In this document: piece by piece, positions 1 through 8,661 of the stretch
Position numbering within the stretch: the stretch's first letter is position 1
Layout: each line of letters begins with the position of its first letter
NCBI GenBank assembly: GCA_902783155.1
Contig: CACZPR010000091.1
Coordinates: 1-47,288, forward strand
Source of the DNA: an uncultured Spirochaetaceae bacterium
GTDB lineage: Bacteria; Spirochaetota; Spirochaetia; Treponematales; Treponemataceae
DNA length: 47,288 nucleotides
Direction of reading: 5' to 3'
The notes under the pieces: model-generated
Databases searched by the model: none
What the model was told of the DNA's origin: nothing
The model's input: only the letters and a program-made list of their open reading frames with translations
Program-made: the position numbers and the translations under genes

Positions 1-72
1 CAGTGAGAAAGCATGTGTTAGTCAGTGAGAAAGCATGTGTTAGTCAGTGAGAAACAAAAAATTCTCAGTGAG
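1..72. repeat. 22-bp tandem direct repeat
   Basis: A 22-bp unit beginning CAGTGAGAAAGCATGTGT is present twice without change (1-22, 23-44). A third copy starts at 45 and diverges after ten bases, and the CAGTGAG core recurs at 66. The period is not a multiple of three, so it is not a coding repeat. The array starts at the window edge, so its true length is unknown. Confidence 0.85.
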
Positions 73-112
73 GAATGGGATGGTTCTCTGTGCGAGGAAG
101 AAAATCTCTCAA

Positions 113-141
113 TTGAAAATTTCCCCTTAAGCGGCTATAAT
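113..141 (+). promoter_or_regulatory. Sigma-70 type promoter of the AAA/DUF4276 remnant
   Basis: TTGAAA at 113-118 and a perfect TATAAT at 136-141 are separated by 17 bases. It lies 40 bases upstream of the ATG at 182. The promoter looks intact although the gene behind it is broken. Confidence 0.6.
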
Positions 142-181
142 ATGACGCAGAACAAATCTATGATGAAACAGGATTGAAGCT

Positions 182-1077
182 ATGAAACACGCTAAGAATA
201 AGCTGACGCAGGTTGTCATCCGGGGATATAAATCCATTTCCTTTGAAAAGCCTGTAACTCTTGATATAAAAGACATCACAGTTCTGCTCGGAGCCAACGG
301 TGCGGGGAAAAGCAATATCATCAGTTTTTTTAAATGCTCGGTTACATGATGAGCGGCACATTCCAGCGTTTTATAGCACAATCAGGGACAAATCAGCAGT
401 TTCTTTATTATGGTCCTAAAAGAACACCGTCCATCAGCGCAGAAATACGATTTGATTCAGATAAGGTTTATGATACTTACCGATTCAGTCTGCTTATGAC
501 TTCCAGAAAAAAGAATGCCTATGGCGGAATGATAAGCTATTCACAGGCAAAAGGAGATCTTACAAAATGGATGAAGGAAGTTTATCAGGAAAAGAATGTC
601 GAGCATTATTTTACTACGATGTTTGATTTCTATGCACTCCCGAATGACTTCCCTGGATTTTGTGATACAAAAAATATTTCAGATGCATATTCCAAAGTAA
701 ATAAAATCGAAGAATCATTGGCAGCTGATATAGGTTGGAAGAACTTTATCCCTTACATACAGTTGCATGAGTTTGAAGCCCTGCTTTTTTGTGACATAGG
801 AAAGCTTGAAAAACAATATCCCCGGTGTAAAAAAGACATACAGGGGCTGAATGATGTCTTGCAATCATACAACGGAAATCCAGAAATGATAAACAGCGGA
901 GTTGATACGGCTCCGAGCAAGCGGATTATCTCCGCCATAGAAGGAAAAAGATTTTACAGATATAACAAACCTTCTTCTGGTGCGAATGTTACGGCAGAAA
1001 TAGGCATCGATAATTTAAAGTCAAAATGTCGGCATTTTAAAATGTGGCTGGAAAAACTGGAAGGGCTGAAAGATTAA
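182..1077 (+). pseudogene. AAA ATPase N-terminus fused to a DUF4276 protein, with a frameshift
   Basis: The reading frame opens at 182 (AGGA eight bases upstream) and encodes the start of an SMC/OLD-like AAA ATPase, with Walker A GANGAGKSN at about residues 37-45. A one-base loss in the T7/A3 run near 324-333 ends that frame at 349. The frame resumes at 334 and continues AAA-type sequence to about nt 480-515. It then changes abruptly into DUF4276-type (TOPRIM-like) sequence, with motifs YGGMISY, YFTTMFDFYALP, LHEFEALLF and DTAPSKRI, and stops at 1077. Known: AAA ATPase and DUF4276 genes are often neighbours, and AAA-TOPRIM pairs such as PARIS are anti-phage systems. Inference: a two-gene operon was collapsed by a deletion that removed most of the ATPase and the start of its partner, and was then frameshifted. 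The stop overlaps that of the convergent GNAT gene. Confidence 0.75.
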
Positions 1078-1523
1078 TAATCCTTGAGCTTCATTATGAA
1101 TGCTTTTTTTGCGTCGCCGTCAAAGCCAAGGTTTCTGTAAAACTGATGGGCTTCTTTTCTGAAACTTGCGCTTTCCAGAATCACCTTGTAGCAGTCCCTT
1201 TCGCGGGCAAATGCAATCGCCATTTCCATGATTTTTCTTCCAAGCCCCTGACCACGAAAAGCTTTGTCGGTGACGACGTTTTCAACAAAGCAGGCCGAGC
1301 TTCCAATACGCGTGAGGTTTGGGATTATCAGGCAGAAGCATGTTGAAACAACTTTGCCGTCTTGAACCGCACCAAAATATTTTATGTTTTTGTTGCCCTC
1401 AATCTCTCTTTTCCAGATTGCGCGTGCGGCTTCAACCGTAAAATCGGCGTTGCTCCCGTCAAGCTGCTCGTAAAGTTTTATGAGCGAATCCAAATCGCTT
1501 TCGTTCAGTTCACGAAATTCCAT
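1074..1523 (-). CDS. GNAT family N-acetyltransferase
   Basis: Predicted single-domain acetyl-CoA-dependent N-acetyltransferase of 149 residues, about normal length for the family. The acetyl-CoA binding motif A is visible as FRGQGLGRKIMEMAIAFA near residues 89-106, followed by the usual motif-B end with FYRNLGF. The ATG at 1523 is preferred over an in-frame TTG four codons earlier because an AGGGG stretch lies upstream of both. The acceptor substrate cannot be read from sequence. Its stop codon overlaps that of the convergent AAA/DUF4276 remnant, so there is no room for a terminator between them. Confidence 0.85.
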   Translation of the reverse strand: MEFRELNESDLDSLIKLYEQLDGSNADFTVEAARAIWKREIEGNKNIKYFGAVQDGKVVSTCFCLIIPNLTRIGSSACFVENVVTDKAFRGQGLGRKIMEMAIAFARERDCYKVILESASFRKEAHQFYRNLGFDGDAKKAFIMKLKDY

Positions 1524-1543
1524 ATTAACACCCAACCCCTATT

Positions 1544-1912
1544 CTATTCACATTGCATTCTTGCCGCTTCTGACGCATGAATAATCGTTGTGTCGTAAAC
1601 AGGAAGAACGCTGTCCTTTTGCGCAATCAACATTCCGATTTCGGTGCAGCCCAAAATTACGCCTTGCGCGCCGGCCTTTTCCAGCTTTTTTGCAGCCTCG
1701 GAAAGAATCACGGCGTTGCCATCCCAATTTCCGCTACGCATGTTTTCTTCCAGCTCCGCAAAATCAACATTGTACATCATTATTTTTGAAGAATGGAATC
1801 CGCCTAGCATGTTTTTGACAGACTCATTAATAACTTGATAGTAAGTGACAGTGCTTTCCCAGCTCATTCCGCCGATTAATCCGATTGTTTTCGTTTTTTT
1901 CCCTTCATCCAT
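1544..1912 (-). pseudogene. Aspartate/glutamate racemase with internal deletion
   Basis: The N-terminus (GLIGGMSWEST, YYQVIN) and the C-terminal catalytic segment (GVILGCTEIGML) are clear Asp/Glu racemase family sequence. The product has only 122 residues where the family has about 230. The frame is open, but the missing block contains the region that normally carries the first catalytic cysteine (CTNTMH-type motif). The join is at about residue 80 (nt 1666-1680), where LEKAGA runs straight into QGVILGCTEI. Family members often have an EKGA-type sequence before both cysteines, so recombination between the two is a plausible cause. With one of two catalytic cysteines it should not racemise amino acids. 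It lies 20 bp upstream of the GNAT gene on the same strand. Confidence 0.8.
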
Positions 1913-1975
1913 TCCATTTTTGCTAGATTTCTTTATGAATAGTTTTTTGGATTTTGCGCATGGATTCTACATGCA

Positions 1976-2929
1976 TTATACCAGAGACGCTCTTTGTATA
2001 ATCCGCTCATCTATCCTGCGCACAAGGCTATTGGTATAGGCATTAAAATACTTAAGCCAAAAACCGCTTCCCGACGGATTGATGCTTTCAAAATCCACTC
2101 CAAGTTTGGTATATCCTTCCGTTTTCAAAATATTTATAACAAAATTCAACAGGTTCTGATATATTCCCCTGCCCCTGTATTCCGGCAAACAATATGCCCC
2201 CGTGATGTGCCGGTAAACGTTTCCAGATGCGACAAATGTTTCGCCTTCATTTGACACTTCCATATAGGCGCATAGTTCTCCGTCTTTTTTCGCAGCAAAG
2301 TAACGTCCGTTTTTCTTTTCAGCTAAAAACTCTTCCTGTGTATCCGGCTTTCGATTCACAAAAAACGGGCTGGAGCAGTAATGTTCATTAAGTGCCAAAT
2401 AAAGCGGATAAACATTTTCATAATCCGTCTTTGGCAATTCCAAAAACTCATATCCATCGCATGGGGCGCAGTCGATTGTTTCCATCGGACGAATGGCATC
2501 TACACATCTCATTCCAAATCCATAACGAAAAAGCTGCTGTTTTGCTTCTTCATCATGTTCATATAAACAAATGGAATGTGACACCGCCCCGGCTTTTACC
2601 CACTTTTTTGCAGCCTCTTGATACAATGCCGCATAAATCTTCCCGTGATTTTCCGCAACCGCTCCATTCGCACCCATAGGCGAAAAAATTCCTTTCACAT
2701 CAGTGGAGCGAAAGACATTTTCAAAAGGCCCCACACTGCAAAGGAATCCGACCATTTTTTTTCCTTCAAATGCAGCAACACCTAATCCGTTTTCGGATAA
2801 TTGTTCAAGTATCGGAACATTTGATATTTCAGGAAGATCCTGTGTAAATGTTCTTTCATAATTGTATACGCCAAGAGCAATTTCTGCGGCTTCCTCTGTA
2901 TGTTTCGGTTCAAAGTCTCGAATTATCAT
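1976..2929 (-). CDS. GNAT family N-acetyltransferase, two-domain size
   Basis: A 317-residue protein with the GNAT acetyl-CoA loop in its C-terminal half (YRGRGIYQNLLNF, about residues 250-262). The N-terminal half also looks GNAT-like (MVGFLCSVGPF, then IYAALYQEAAKKW), so this may be a tandem GNAT with a degenerate first domain. The start at 2929 opens with MIIRDFEP, a typical GNAT beginning. It stands alone between decaying genes on the left and a membrane protein on the right. The substrate is unknown. Confidence 0.8.
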   Translation of the reverse strand: MIIRDFEPKHTEEAAEIALGVYNYERTFTQDLPEISNVPILEQLSENGLGVAAFEGKKMVGFLCSVGPFENVFRSTDVKGIFSPMGANGAVAENHGKIYAALYQEAAKKWVKAGAVSHSICLYEHDEEAKQQLFRYGFGMRCVDAIRPMETIDCAPCDGYEFLELPKTDYENVYPLYLALNEHYCSSPFFVNRKPDTQEEFLAEKKNGRYFAAKKDGELCAYMEVSNEGETFVASGNVYRHITGAYCLPEYRGRGIYQNLLNFVINILKTEGYTKLGVDFESINPSGSGFWLKYFNAYTNSLVRRIDERIIQRASLV

Positions 2930-2997
2930 TTTTTCCTTTTCTGCAAACTCCGATTTAAATTATTTTTCATGAACAACACAAATTTAAAAAGAAAGAT

Positions 2998-3714
2998 TTA
3001 TTTTAAAAACTTCCCGACAGCAAACAAAACAATCGATGCAATCTCAAAAATCAGAACGAAAACATTGAGGGATTCTTTCCGTCTCATCAAAATCAAAACT
3101 GTGTCCAATACTGCGACAAGAATTATCGGGATCCAGTACAAAAGATTTCCACCCTGTCCCAAAAATAATTTTCTCAGCATGAACGTGAAGCAGGCGACCA
3201 GAACCAAAGCCGCGACCGCTTCAATTATATGGAAGAGAACAGAAAGTTTTATGTGCGAATGATACATGACAGGAATCGCCATTGAAAATACCGTGAGATA
3301 AACAAGCGAGTACCAGAGCATAAAACGGCTGCCACTTGTTCCCGATATCTGCACGGTACGCAAAACCATTGCCGCAATCAAAAATCCGTAGGAAACAAAC
3401 TGAACAGGAGGAAGCGTAAACTCGGTGTGCACCATTCCCGACACGAGCATGACTCCTACAGTAATCGTCAGGATTGAATAGTTTATTTCCGAAGCGGAAT
3501 CAAAAAGCGATTTCCAGAATCCGCCGTTGAAGCCTGTCAGAAGAACAAGTGTCGCCAGAATCGAAATGATTGCAAGCACGTTCACAAATCCATCAAAAGC
3601 TGTCACAAAAAATTTTTGCCCGCCGCCCCGACCAATCCGAACAAGACTCTGCACACGCTCAAAAGTCAGAATCAAAAAATAAAGCAAAATCAACCAGGAA
3701 ATTATTTTTTTCAT
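2998..3714 (-). CDS. Polytopic membrane protein of unknown function
   Basis: A 238-residue, strongly hydrophobic protein with about seven membrane-spanning stretches. One is at the N-terminus (residues 4-20) and the rest are spread evenly to the end, which finishes with a basic tail. GAGG lies upstream of the ATG. No catalytic motif or recognised domain was seen. The conserved-looking charged patch ILMRRKES near the C-terminus probably faces the cytoplasm. It is on the same strand as its neighbours but separated from them, so operon membership is unclear. Confidence 0.7.
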   Translation of the reverse strand: MKKIISWLILLYFLILTFERVQSLVRIGRGGGQKFFVTAFDGFVNVLAIISILATLVLLTGFNGGFWKSLFDSASEINYSILTITVGVMLVSGMVHTEFTLPPVQFVSYGFLIAAMVLRTVQISGTSGSRFMLWYSLVYLTVFSMAIPVMYHSHIKLSVLFHIIEAVAALVLVACFTFMLRKLFLGQGGNLLYWIPIILVAVLDTVLILMRRKESLNVFVLIFEIASIVLFAVGKFLK

Positions 3715-3774
3715 AAGGCAAGCTCCTCAAATGGAATTCAAAAATATCAGCTGAAATTTATCATAGCACACTCA

Positions 3775-3876
3775 TCACTTAAAATCCACCGCACTTCCTT
3801 TCCAGATTTTTCGTCCATTTTTTATCTGGATGATTTTGTCGCCGACTGTTTTTGCTTCATTAATATCGTGCGTCAC
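3775..3876 (-). pseudogene. 3' fragment of an ABC-transporter ATPase gene
   Basis: Read on the minus strand this 102-bp piece encodes VTHDINEAKTVGDKIIQIK and then NGRKIWKGSAVDFK before a stop. It matches, residue for residue with few changes, the last 33 residues of the ThiQ-like ATPase at 6350-7039 (VTHDIEEAKTVSDRIIQIK...). No start or Walker motifs remain. Its first bases (GGTGACGC) supply the stop codon of the gene at 3873-4649. It is either a duplicated end of thiQ or the last trace of a paralogous importer. Confidence 0.85.
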
Positions 3877-4649
3877 CTCCAGAGATTGATTCTCTTTTCC
3901 GCAATTTCCTGTTCAAGCGTCTTTATCTGAGCGACCTTTTTTGTCTCCCAGTCAAACTCATAGAAACAGATTTTTCCGTCTTTGTATTCGGTAAACAAAA
4001 ATTTATTTTTTCCTAGGTTTTCATAATAATAAATCGACGATGAAATTTTCTGGACGTTTTTTCCGTCATAATCTGAAACATATAAAGAAATGTTGTCCTT
4101 GCTGTCGAGTTTTTTATCGCCGTTTGAATCTTCCTCAACCACGGCATAGACATTGAAATCATGAACAAGCAAATACGAAGGTGCAAGATCCTCATACACT
4201 GCCGATGTGACATAATATCCTGCGGTATTTTTCAATTCATACTTGTAGATATATGCCTTTGACGGTAAAAGACTGTATTCTTCGCCATCCTTGACGAATA
4301 TGAAATTGACGGTCTGTGACGAAGAAGGCCGGTACGACTGACCGATTGAATTTGAAAATTCCATGTCGCTGTAACCAGATACACCCAGCTCATCAGATTT
4401 AATCGCCTTTGTTGAAACCATGAAAACATACACGTCATCCATTTTTTTCAGAAAGTCAACAGACTCTTTTGTTTCTTCAGGGTTCAAATCCTCATCAGAA
4501 TCCACCACTGAAATATGAGGCGATTCGGCTTTGTATCTTGGAATGGATGAAATCTTTTCAACCAAAAACGAAACTATTCCGACAAGCGCAATAACAAGCA
4601 CCAGCACATAATCGATTTTTTTTATGATTTCAAAATTAAATTTTTTCAT
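3873..4649 (-). CDS. Membrane-anchored extracytoplasmic protein of unknown function
   Basis: A 258-residue protein with GGAGGAAAAT directly before the ATG. One N-terminal membrane segment (residues 11-32) follows a short basic cytoplasmic head, so the remaining 220 residues probably sit outside the inner membrane. The rest is soluble with many aromatic and acidic residues. A DSNGDKKLDSKDNISL stretch (about 178-193) resembles a dockerin/EF-hand-type calcium loop, and neighbouring segments look like beta-propeller-style strands. No enzyme motif was seen. The stop codon falls inside the stray ABC-ATPase fragment, so the natural C-terminus may have been replaced. Confidence 0.7.
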   Translation of the reverse strand: MKKFNFEIIKKIDYVLVLVIALVGIVSFLVEKISSIPRYKAESPHISVVDSDEDLNPEETKESVDFLKKMDDVYVFMVSTKAIKSDELGVSGYSDMEFSNSIGQSYRPSSSQTVNFIFVKDGEEYSLLPSKAYIYKYELKNTAGYYVTSAVYEDLAPSYLLVHDFNVYAVVEEDSNGDKKLDSKDNISLYVSDYDGKNVQKISSSIYYYENLGKNKFLFTEYKDGKICFYEFDWETKKVAQIKTLEQEIAEKRINLWR

Positions 4650-4676
4650 ATTTTCCTCCAGAAAAACTGTTAATAT

Positions 4677-6266
4677 TTAACGCTCTTCAACTTCCCACTC
4701 AATGATGTTGCGCTCCGCAGTAGAAAAGTTCACGCCGATTTTGAAGAGTTTTCTTTTATCTGCCAGATACGGTTTTGCATAATTCTGCTCCTCAATCTGT
4801 TTCAGTGCATCGCTTGCAGGAACGTCGCGCTTGAACTCAAAAATGTAAACGTATTCGGAAGTTTCAAGTATACAGTCAGCACGTCCCTTTGCGCTGTGAA
4901 CTTCGGTTCTGGCATATTTCCCCATCATCGTGAGCGACATGAAGATTACGTTCTGAAAATTCTGTTCCGTCACTGACTCGGCATCACTTCCGGAGGGATA
5001 CGGCAAGAGTGCTAACAAAGCGGTAAACCAGTCCCTCATTCCGTCGGTGTTTCCTTCTTCAACCGCATCATCCAGAATATCGATGTTGAACGGTGCCGGC
5101 TTGTCCTCAACATGCAGATAACTTGGCGCAAGGCTGTTCAGAAATCCGTATTTGACTTCCGCATTCGGGAAACCAAGTTTGAAAGACCTCTGCCTGTGAT
5201 TCCAATCCTTTATCGTCAAATAGCCCGACTGATAAAAAAGCGGTGCAGGATCCATGTTTTCCGGTCTGTAATCTTTCAATACCGACTCAGTAACCTTTAC
5301 CTCTTCCGTAAATCGCCGGACATCATAGTTCGAGGCTTTAAGTTTGTTTATTAGGAAAGTTGGAGTTCCGCTTTCAAACCAATAATTTCCGAAATCCCTT
5401 TCATCAAAGCAATGGAGCAGGCTGAAAGGATTGTACATTCCATCGCCGCTGCTTGAAAAGTGATATCCGTCGTACATCCGTTTTAATTCGTCAAGACATT
5501 CAGTTTCGGAAAGACCGTTTGCATCAGCAAGATTTTTTATGTACGGAACAAAATTTTTCTCCAGCTCGATTTGCGAAATGCCGCAGAGTCCGTTGTATTT
5601 TACGTTGAGCGAAATGTCCGTAAGCTGATTCAAATCACTGAATATGCTTACCTTGCTGAATTTGGTTACGCCCGTGAACATGTAGAATTTTAAGTATTCA
5701 TCGCAGTCCTTCAGCGTGGAAAAGAATGCCTTGTACAATGTTCTGTTTGCTTCTTCCTGCTCAGGATTTACGCTCATATTTTTCAAAAGAGGATTGTCAT
5801 ATTCGTCAATAAGCACGACAACTTTTCTACCGGTTTTCTTTACAGCATTCTCCAGCGCCTTTGCAAAACGAATTGCCAGCGTCGGCTCCTCATGCGGAAG
5901 TCCATATTTTTCTTCAAAATCATTTAGCGTTGTCCTGAGTTTTTCAGAAAGCCCTTCTTTTTCCGTAAACTCACCGCTTGCAAGTGAAAAATACAGCACA
6001 GGATGCTCAATCCACGGCTCACTGTTTTCGGATTCAAGTTTTTCAATTTCAAGCCCCCGGAACAAATCTTTACAACCAAGGAAGTAGTATTTAATAGTAG
6101 AAAGAAGAAGACTTTTTCCAAATCTACGCGGACGGCTTAAAAAAACTGCTGAAGTTGAATGTATCAAATCGTAGACAAGTCCAGTCTTATCAACATAGAG
6201 AAAATTATTCTCACGAAGCTTCTTAAAATCTTGTACGCCTAACGGCAAACGCTGCAACTTTTCCAT
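4677..6266 (-). CDS. AAA-ATPase-like protein with C-terminal PD-(D/E)XK nuclease domain
   Basis: 529 residues with the architecture of Pfam AAA-ATPase_like plus PDDEXK_9 (DUF1703). The N-terminus LPLGVQDFKKLRENNFLYVD is diagnostic. The P-loop variant RPRRFGKS is at 45-52 and a Walker B segment VVVLIDEYDNP at about 149-159. The nuclease core is near the C-terminus (ADCILE...YIFEFK, about 464-480), with D, E and K all present. The family is multicopy in Treponema and Bacteroidetes and its cellular role is not settled; selfish-element or defence roles have been suggested. The protein is full length with all key residues. No clear Shine-Dalgarno sequence precedes the ATG at 6266. Confidence 0.9.
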   Translation of the reverse strand: MEKLQRLPLGVQDFKKLRENNFLYVDKTGLVYDLIHSTSAVFLSRPRRFGKSLLLSTIKYYFLGCKDLFRGLEIEKLESENSEPWIEHPVLYFSLASGEFTEKEGLSEKLRTTLNDFEEKYGLPHEEPTLAIRFAKALENAVKKTGRKVVVLIDEYDNPLLKNMSVNPEQEEANRTLYKAFFSTLKDCDEYLKFYMFTGVTKFSKVSIFSDLNQLTDISLNVKYNGLCGISQIELEKNFVPYIKNLADANGLSETECLDELKRMYDGYHFSSSGDGMYNPFSLLHCFDERDFGNYWFESGTPTFLINKLKASNYDVRRFTEEVKVTESVLKDYRPENMDPAPLFYQSGYLTIKDWNHRQRSFKLGFPNAEVKYGFLNSLAPSYLHVEDKPAPFNIDILDDAVEEGNTDGMRDWFTALLALLPYPSGSDAESVTEQNFQNVIFMSLTMMGKYARTEVHSAKGRADCILETSEYVYIFEFKRDVPASDALKQIEEQNYAKPYLADKRKLFKIGVNFSTAERNIIEWEVEER

Positions 6267-6349
6267 GCGGACATTATATCACGGATTGGAAGAAAAAATC
6301 CACAGCACAAGTCACATCACAATTTCGTGCAAAAATGATTCTGTGCAAT

Positions 6350-7039
6350 TTAAAAATCAGCCGCACTTCCTTCCCAGACTTTTCGTCCGTCCTTTATTTG
6401 GATGATTCTGTCGCTGACCGTTTTTGCTTCTTCAATATCGTGCGTCACCATGATTGCGCAAAAACCAAGTTCGCGCTGCATTTTTTTTATGTCGACTGCA
6501 AGTTTTTTTCTAAGGTCGGAATCAACCGCGCTCAAAGGTTCGTCCAGCAGAACAAGTTTCGGCTCCACAATCAAAGTTCTTGCAAGCGCGCATCTTTGTG
6601 CTTCTCCTCCGCTCAAAGTTTCTGGATTCCGTTTTCCGAATCCGCCAAGCCCCACGCGCTCCAAAAATGATTCCGCTTTTTCATGCGTCTCTTTTTTTTT
6701 CATTCCATGGCACCGAAGTCCATAAGCCACATTTTCAAGGACGGACATGTTCAAAAAAAGTGCGGAGTTCTGGAAAACCATTCCCAGATTTCTTTTTCCG
6801 CTCGGAAGATTTGTTATGTCATCACCGTCCAAAATGATTTTGGGATTTACGGTCGAATCTTTTTTGTCGATTGATTCAAGTCCCGCAATCATTTTCAGTA
6901 CGGTTGATTTTCCGCTTCCGCTTGGTCCCACAATCGAAACAAAACATTTTTCTTCTATATTAAACGATATGTCCACATCAAAATTATCACGTGAGTCAGG
7001 AAACTTTTTATAGAGGTTCACACATTCAAGGAAACTCAT
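6350..7039 (-). CDS. thiQ: Thiamine ABC importer, ATP-binding subunit
   Basis: A 229-residue ABC ATPase that powers thiamine/TPP uptake with ThiP and ThiB. Walker A GPSGSGKST is at 38-46, the Q-loop near 90, signature LSGGEAQR at 142-149, Walker B LVLLDEP at 162-168, and the switch histidine in MVTHDIEEA. It is shorter than FbpC/PotA-type ATPases because it has no C-terminal regulatory domain, which fits ThiQ. Its ATG overlaps the permease stop by four bases (ATGA), so translation is probably coupled. The assignment as thiQ rests on the ThiB-like neighbour and the TPP riboswitch upstream. Confidence 0.88.
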   Translation of the reverse strand: MSFLECVNLYKKFPDSRDNFDVDISFNIEEKCFVSIVGPSGSGKSTVLKMIAGLESIDKKDSTVNPKIILDGDDITNLPSGKRNLGMVFQNSALFLNMSVLENVAYGLRCHGMKKKETHEKAESFLERVGLGGFGKRNPETLSGGEAQRCALARTLIVEPKLVLLDEPLSAVDSDLRKKLAVDIKKMQRELGFCAIMVTHDIEEAKTVSDRIIQIKDGRKVWEGSAADF

Positions 7040-8661
7040 TTTTCACCTCCAAATCTTTTTGCGGCAAAAAAAACAACCGAGCAGACAAGACCAAGAATCA
7101 AACCGGAAACACATGCTTCGGTAAATCTGTAGCTTGATGCAAGCCTGTATGTAAAAAGCGAAAGCGTTGAAAATTTCTGCATGGACAAAACCAACGGCAA
7201 TGTCGCATCCCCCGCGCTGATTGCAAAACAAAATCCAAGCGCACTCAAAATGCCCCGCCATGAATATGGAATTATGATTTTAAAAATCTTGTCCAGGGGA
7301 TTTGACGAAAGCACGCTTGCGGAATCCAAAACAGTCTGCGGGATTTTTGACATCTGCGCATGAATCTGACGGAACGCAAACGGCCATGAAAGCGCAGTCT
7401 GTGCCATAACCAAAACCAAGGGCGAAGAGTTTTTAAAAACCGATGACATTCCAATTCCTATGGCAACCGACGAGACCGCCATGGGTAAAATTGGGAGCGT
7501 ATAAAAAAAAGCAGTCATGCGTTTTGTTTTTGACAGGCGGACCAATGTTGAATAAAAAATGCCGGCTACCGTACACAAAAGCGATGTACATGCCGCAACG
7601 GAAAAAGTATTTCCAAGCGACGAGCAAAAATCTTTCATCGCAAAAACTTTTTTCCAGGCGTCAAAAGAAAAATGATTCTGTCCTCCGTTTTTTGAAACAA
7701 AGGAGCCAAAGAAAATTGAAATGAGGGGAAGCAAAAAAAAGACTGAGACAATCAAAAAATAAATTCCAGTAAATAATTTTTTTATACCCAAAATCTTTGT
7801 TCTGCGGTTCTCAAAAAAAACTACCTGATGGTTCCGCCGCATTTTCTTTTCAAGCACGCTCCATAAAAAAAGCATGGCAAGCGCAGAAAAAGTTTCCACA
7901 AGCGAAAGTATTGCAACGGACTTAAAATCCAAACTGCTCCGGCCTGCATGATAGATTTCAAGTTCCAGCGTTGAAGTTCCAGGAGCACCAAAAAGCAGGA
8001 CAATCATAAAAGAAAAAAAACAAAAAAGAAAAACAGGAATGCACGCCGAAACAAGGGAAGGGAAAATCTGCCGGAACGTTATTGTAAAAAAAATCTTTAT
8101 TTCCCCCGCACCCAAAAGTCTTGCGCTGTCTGCCTGCGAGCTGTCCAAAGTTTTCCATGAATCTGCAACGCTCACCATGACAAGCGGAAAATTGTAGAAG
8201 CCCTGAACCATTACGATGCCCCAGAACGAATACAAAAATTTCAGCGGCGCATCTTTCAAATTAAAAACCGACATCAAAAACCGATTGAACATTCCGTTCA
8301 TGCCGAAAGTTGAAATGTAGCCGAGCACGACAATCAGCGGAGGAACGCACAGCGGAACTGCTCCAAAAAAATAGAGAACCTTTTTTCCAAAAAATTTTTT
8401 GTTTGCAAGAAGATAAGCGGCAGGAATCCCCACGGCCACGGAAATCAGCATGGAAACCAGCGCCTGTAAAAATGTGTAAGACGAGATTTTTAAAATGCGG
8501 AAAAAACTGTGCGTGGATTTAAAATCTATTTCCGATAAAAAAATCGGAAGCACGGCACGGAAGAATGGAATCAAAAAAGACAGAACCGCCAGAACAAAAA
8601 CCGACAGCGCAAAAACGCAAAGCAGATTTCTGACCGGCGATTTAAAAATCTGTCTTCTCAT
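7036..8661 (-). CDS. thiP: Thiamine ABC importer, fused double permease
   Basis: 541 residues forming two successive MetI-type permease halves with about twelve membrane spans in total. Each half carries an EAA-type cytoplasmic loop: DSARLLGAGEIKIFFTITF (about residues 178-196), and DSASVLSSNPLDKIFKIII in the second half. This is the usual arrangement of ThiP, where one polypeptide supplies both membrane domains. The gene overlaps thiB (stop/start ATGA at 8658-8661) and thiQ by four bases each, so the three genes are one translationally coupled unit. Confidence 0.87.
   Translation of the reverse strand: MRRQIFKSPVRNLLCVFALSVFVLAVLSFLIPFFRAVLPIFLSEIDFKSTHSFFRILKISSYTFLQALVSMLISVAVGIPAAYLLANKKFFGKKVLYFFGAVPLCVPPLIVVLGYISTFGMNGMFNRFLMSVFNLKDAPLKFLYSFWGIVMVQGFYNFPLVMVSVADSWKTLDSSQADSARLLGAGEIKIFFTITFRQIFPSLVSACIPVFLFCFFSFMIVLLFGAPGTSTLELEIYHAGRSSLDFKSVAILSLVETFSALAMLFLWSVLEKKMRRNHQVVFFENRRTKILGIKKLFTGIYFLIVSVFFLLPLISIFFGSFVSKNGGQNHFSFDAWKKVFAMKDFCSSLGNTFSVAACTSLLCTVAGIFYSTLVRLSKTKRMTAFFYTLPILPMAVSSVAIGIGMSSVFKNSSPLVLVMAQTALSWPFAFRQIHAQMSKIPQTVLDSASVLSSNPLDKIFKIIIPYSWRGILSALGFCFAISAGDATLPLVLSMQKFSTLSLFTYRLASSYRFTEACVSGLILGLVCSVVFFAAKRFGGEK

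Noticed and set aside
1..72. CRISPR array
   Set aside because: The repeats are directly adjacent with no spacers, and no cas gene is present in the window.
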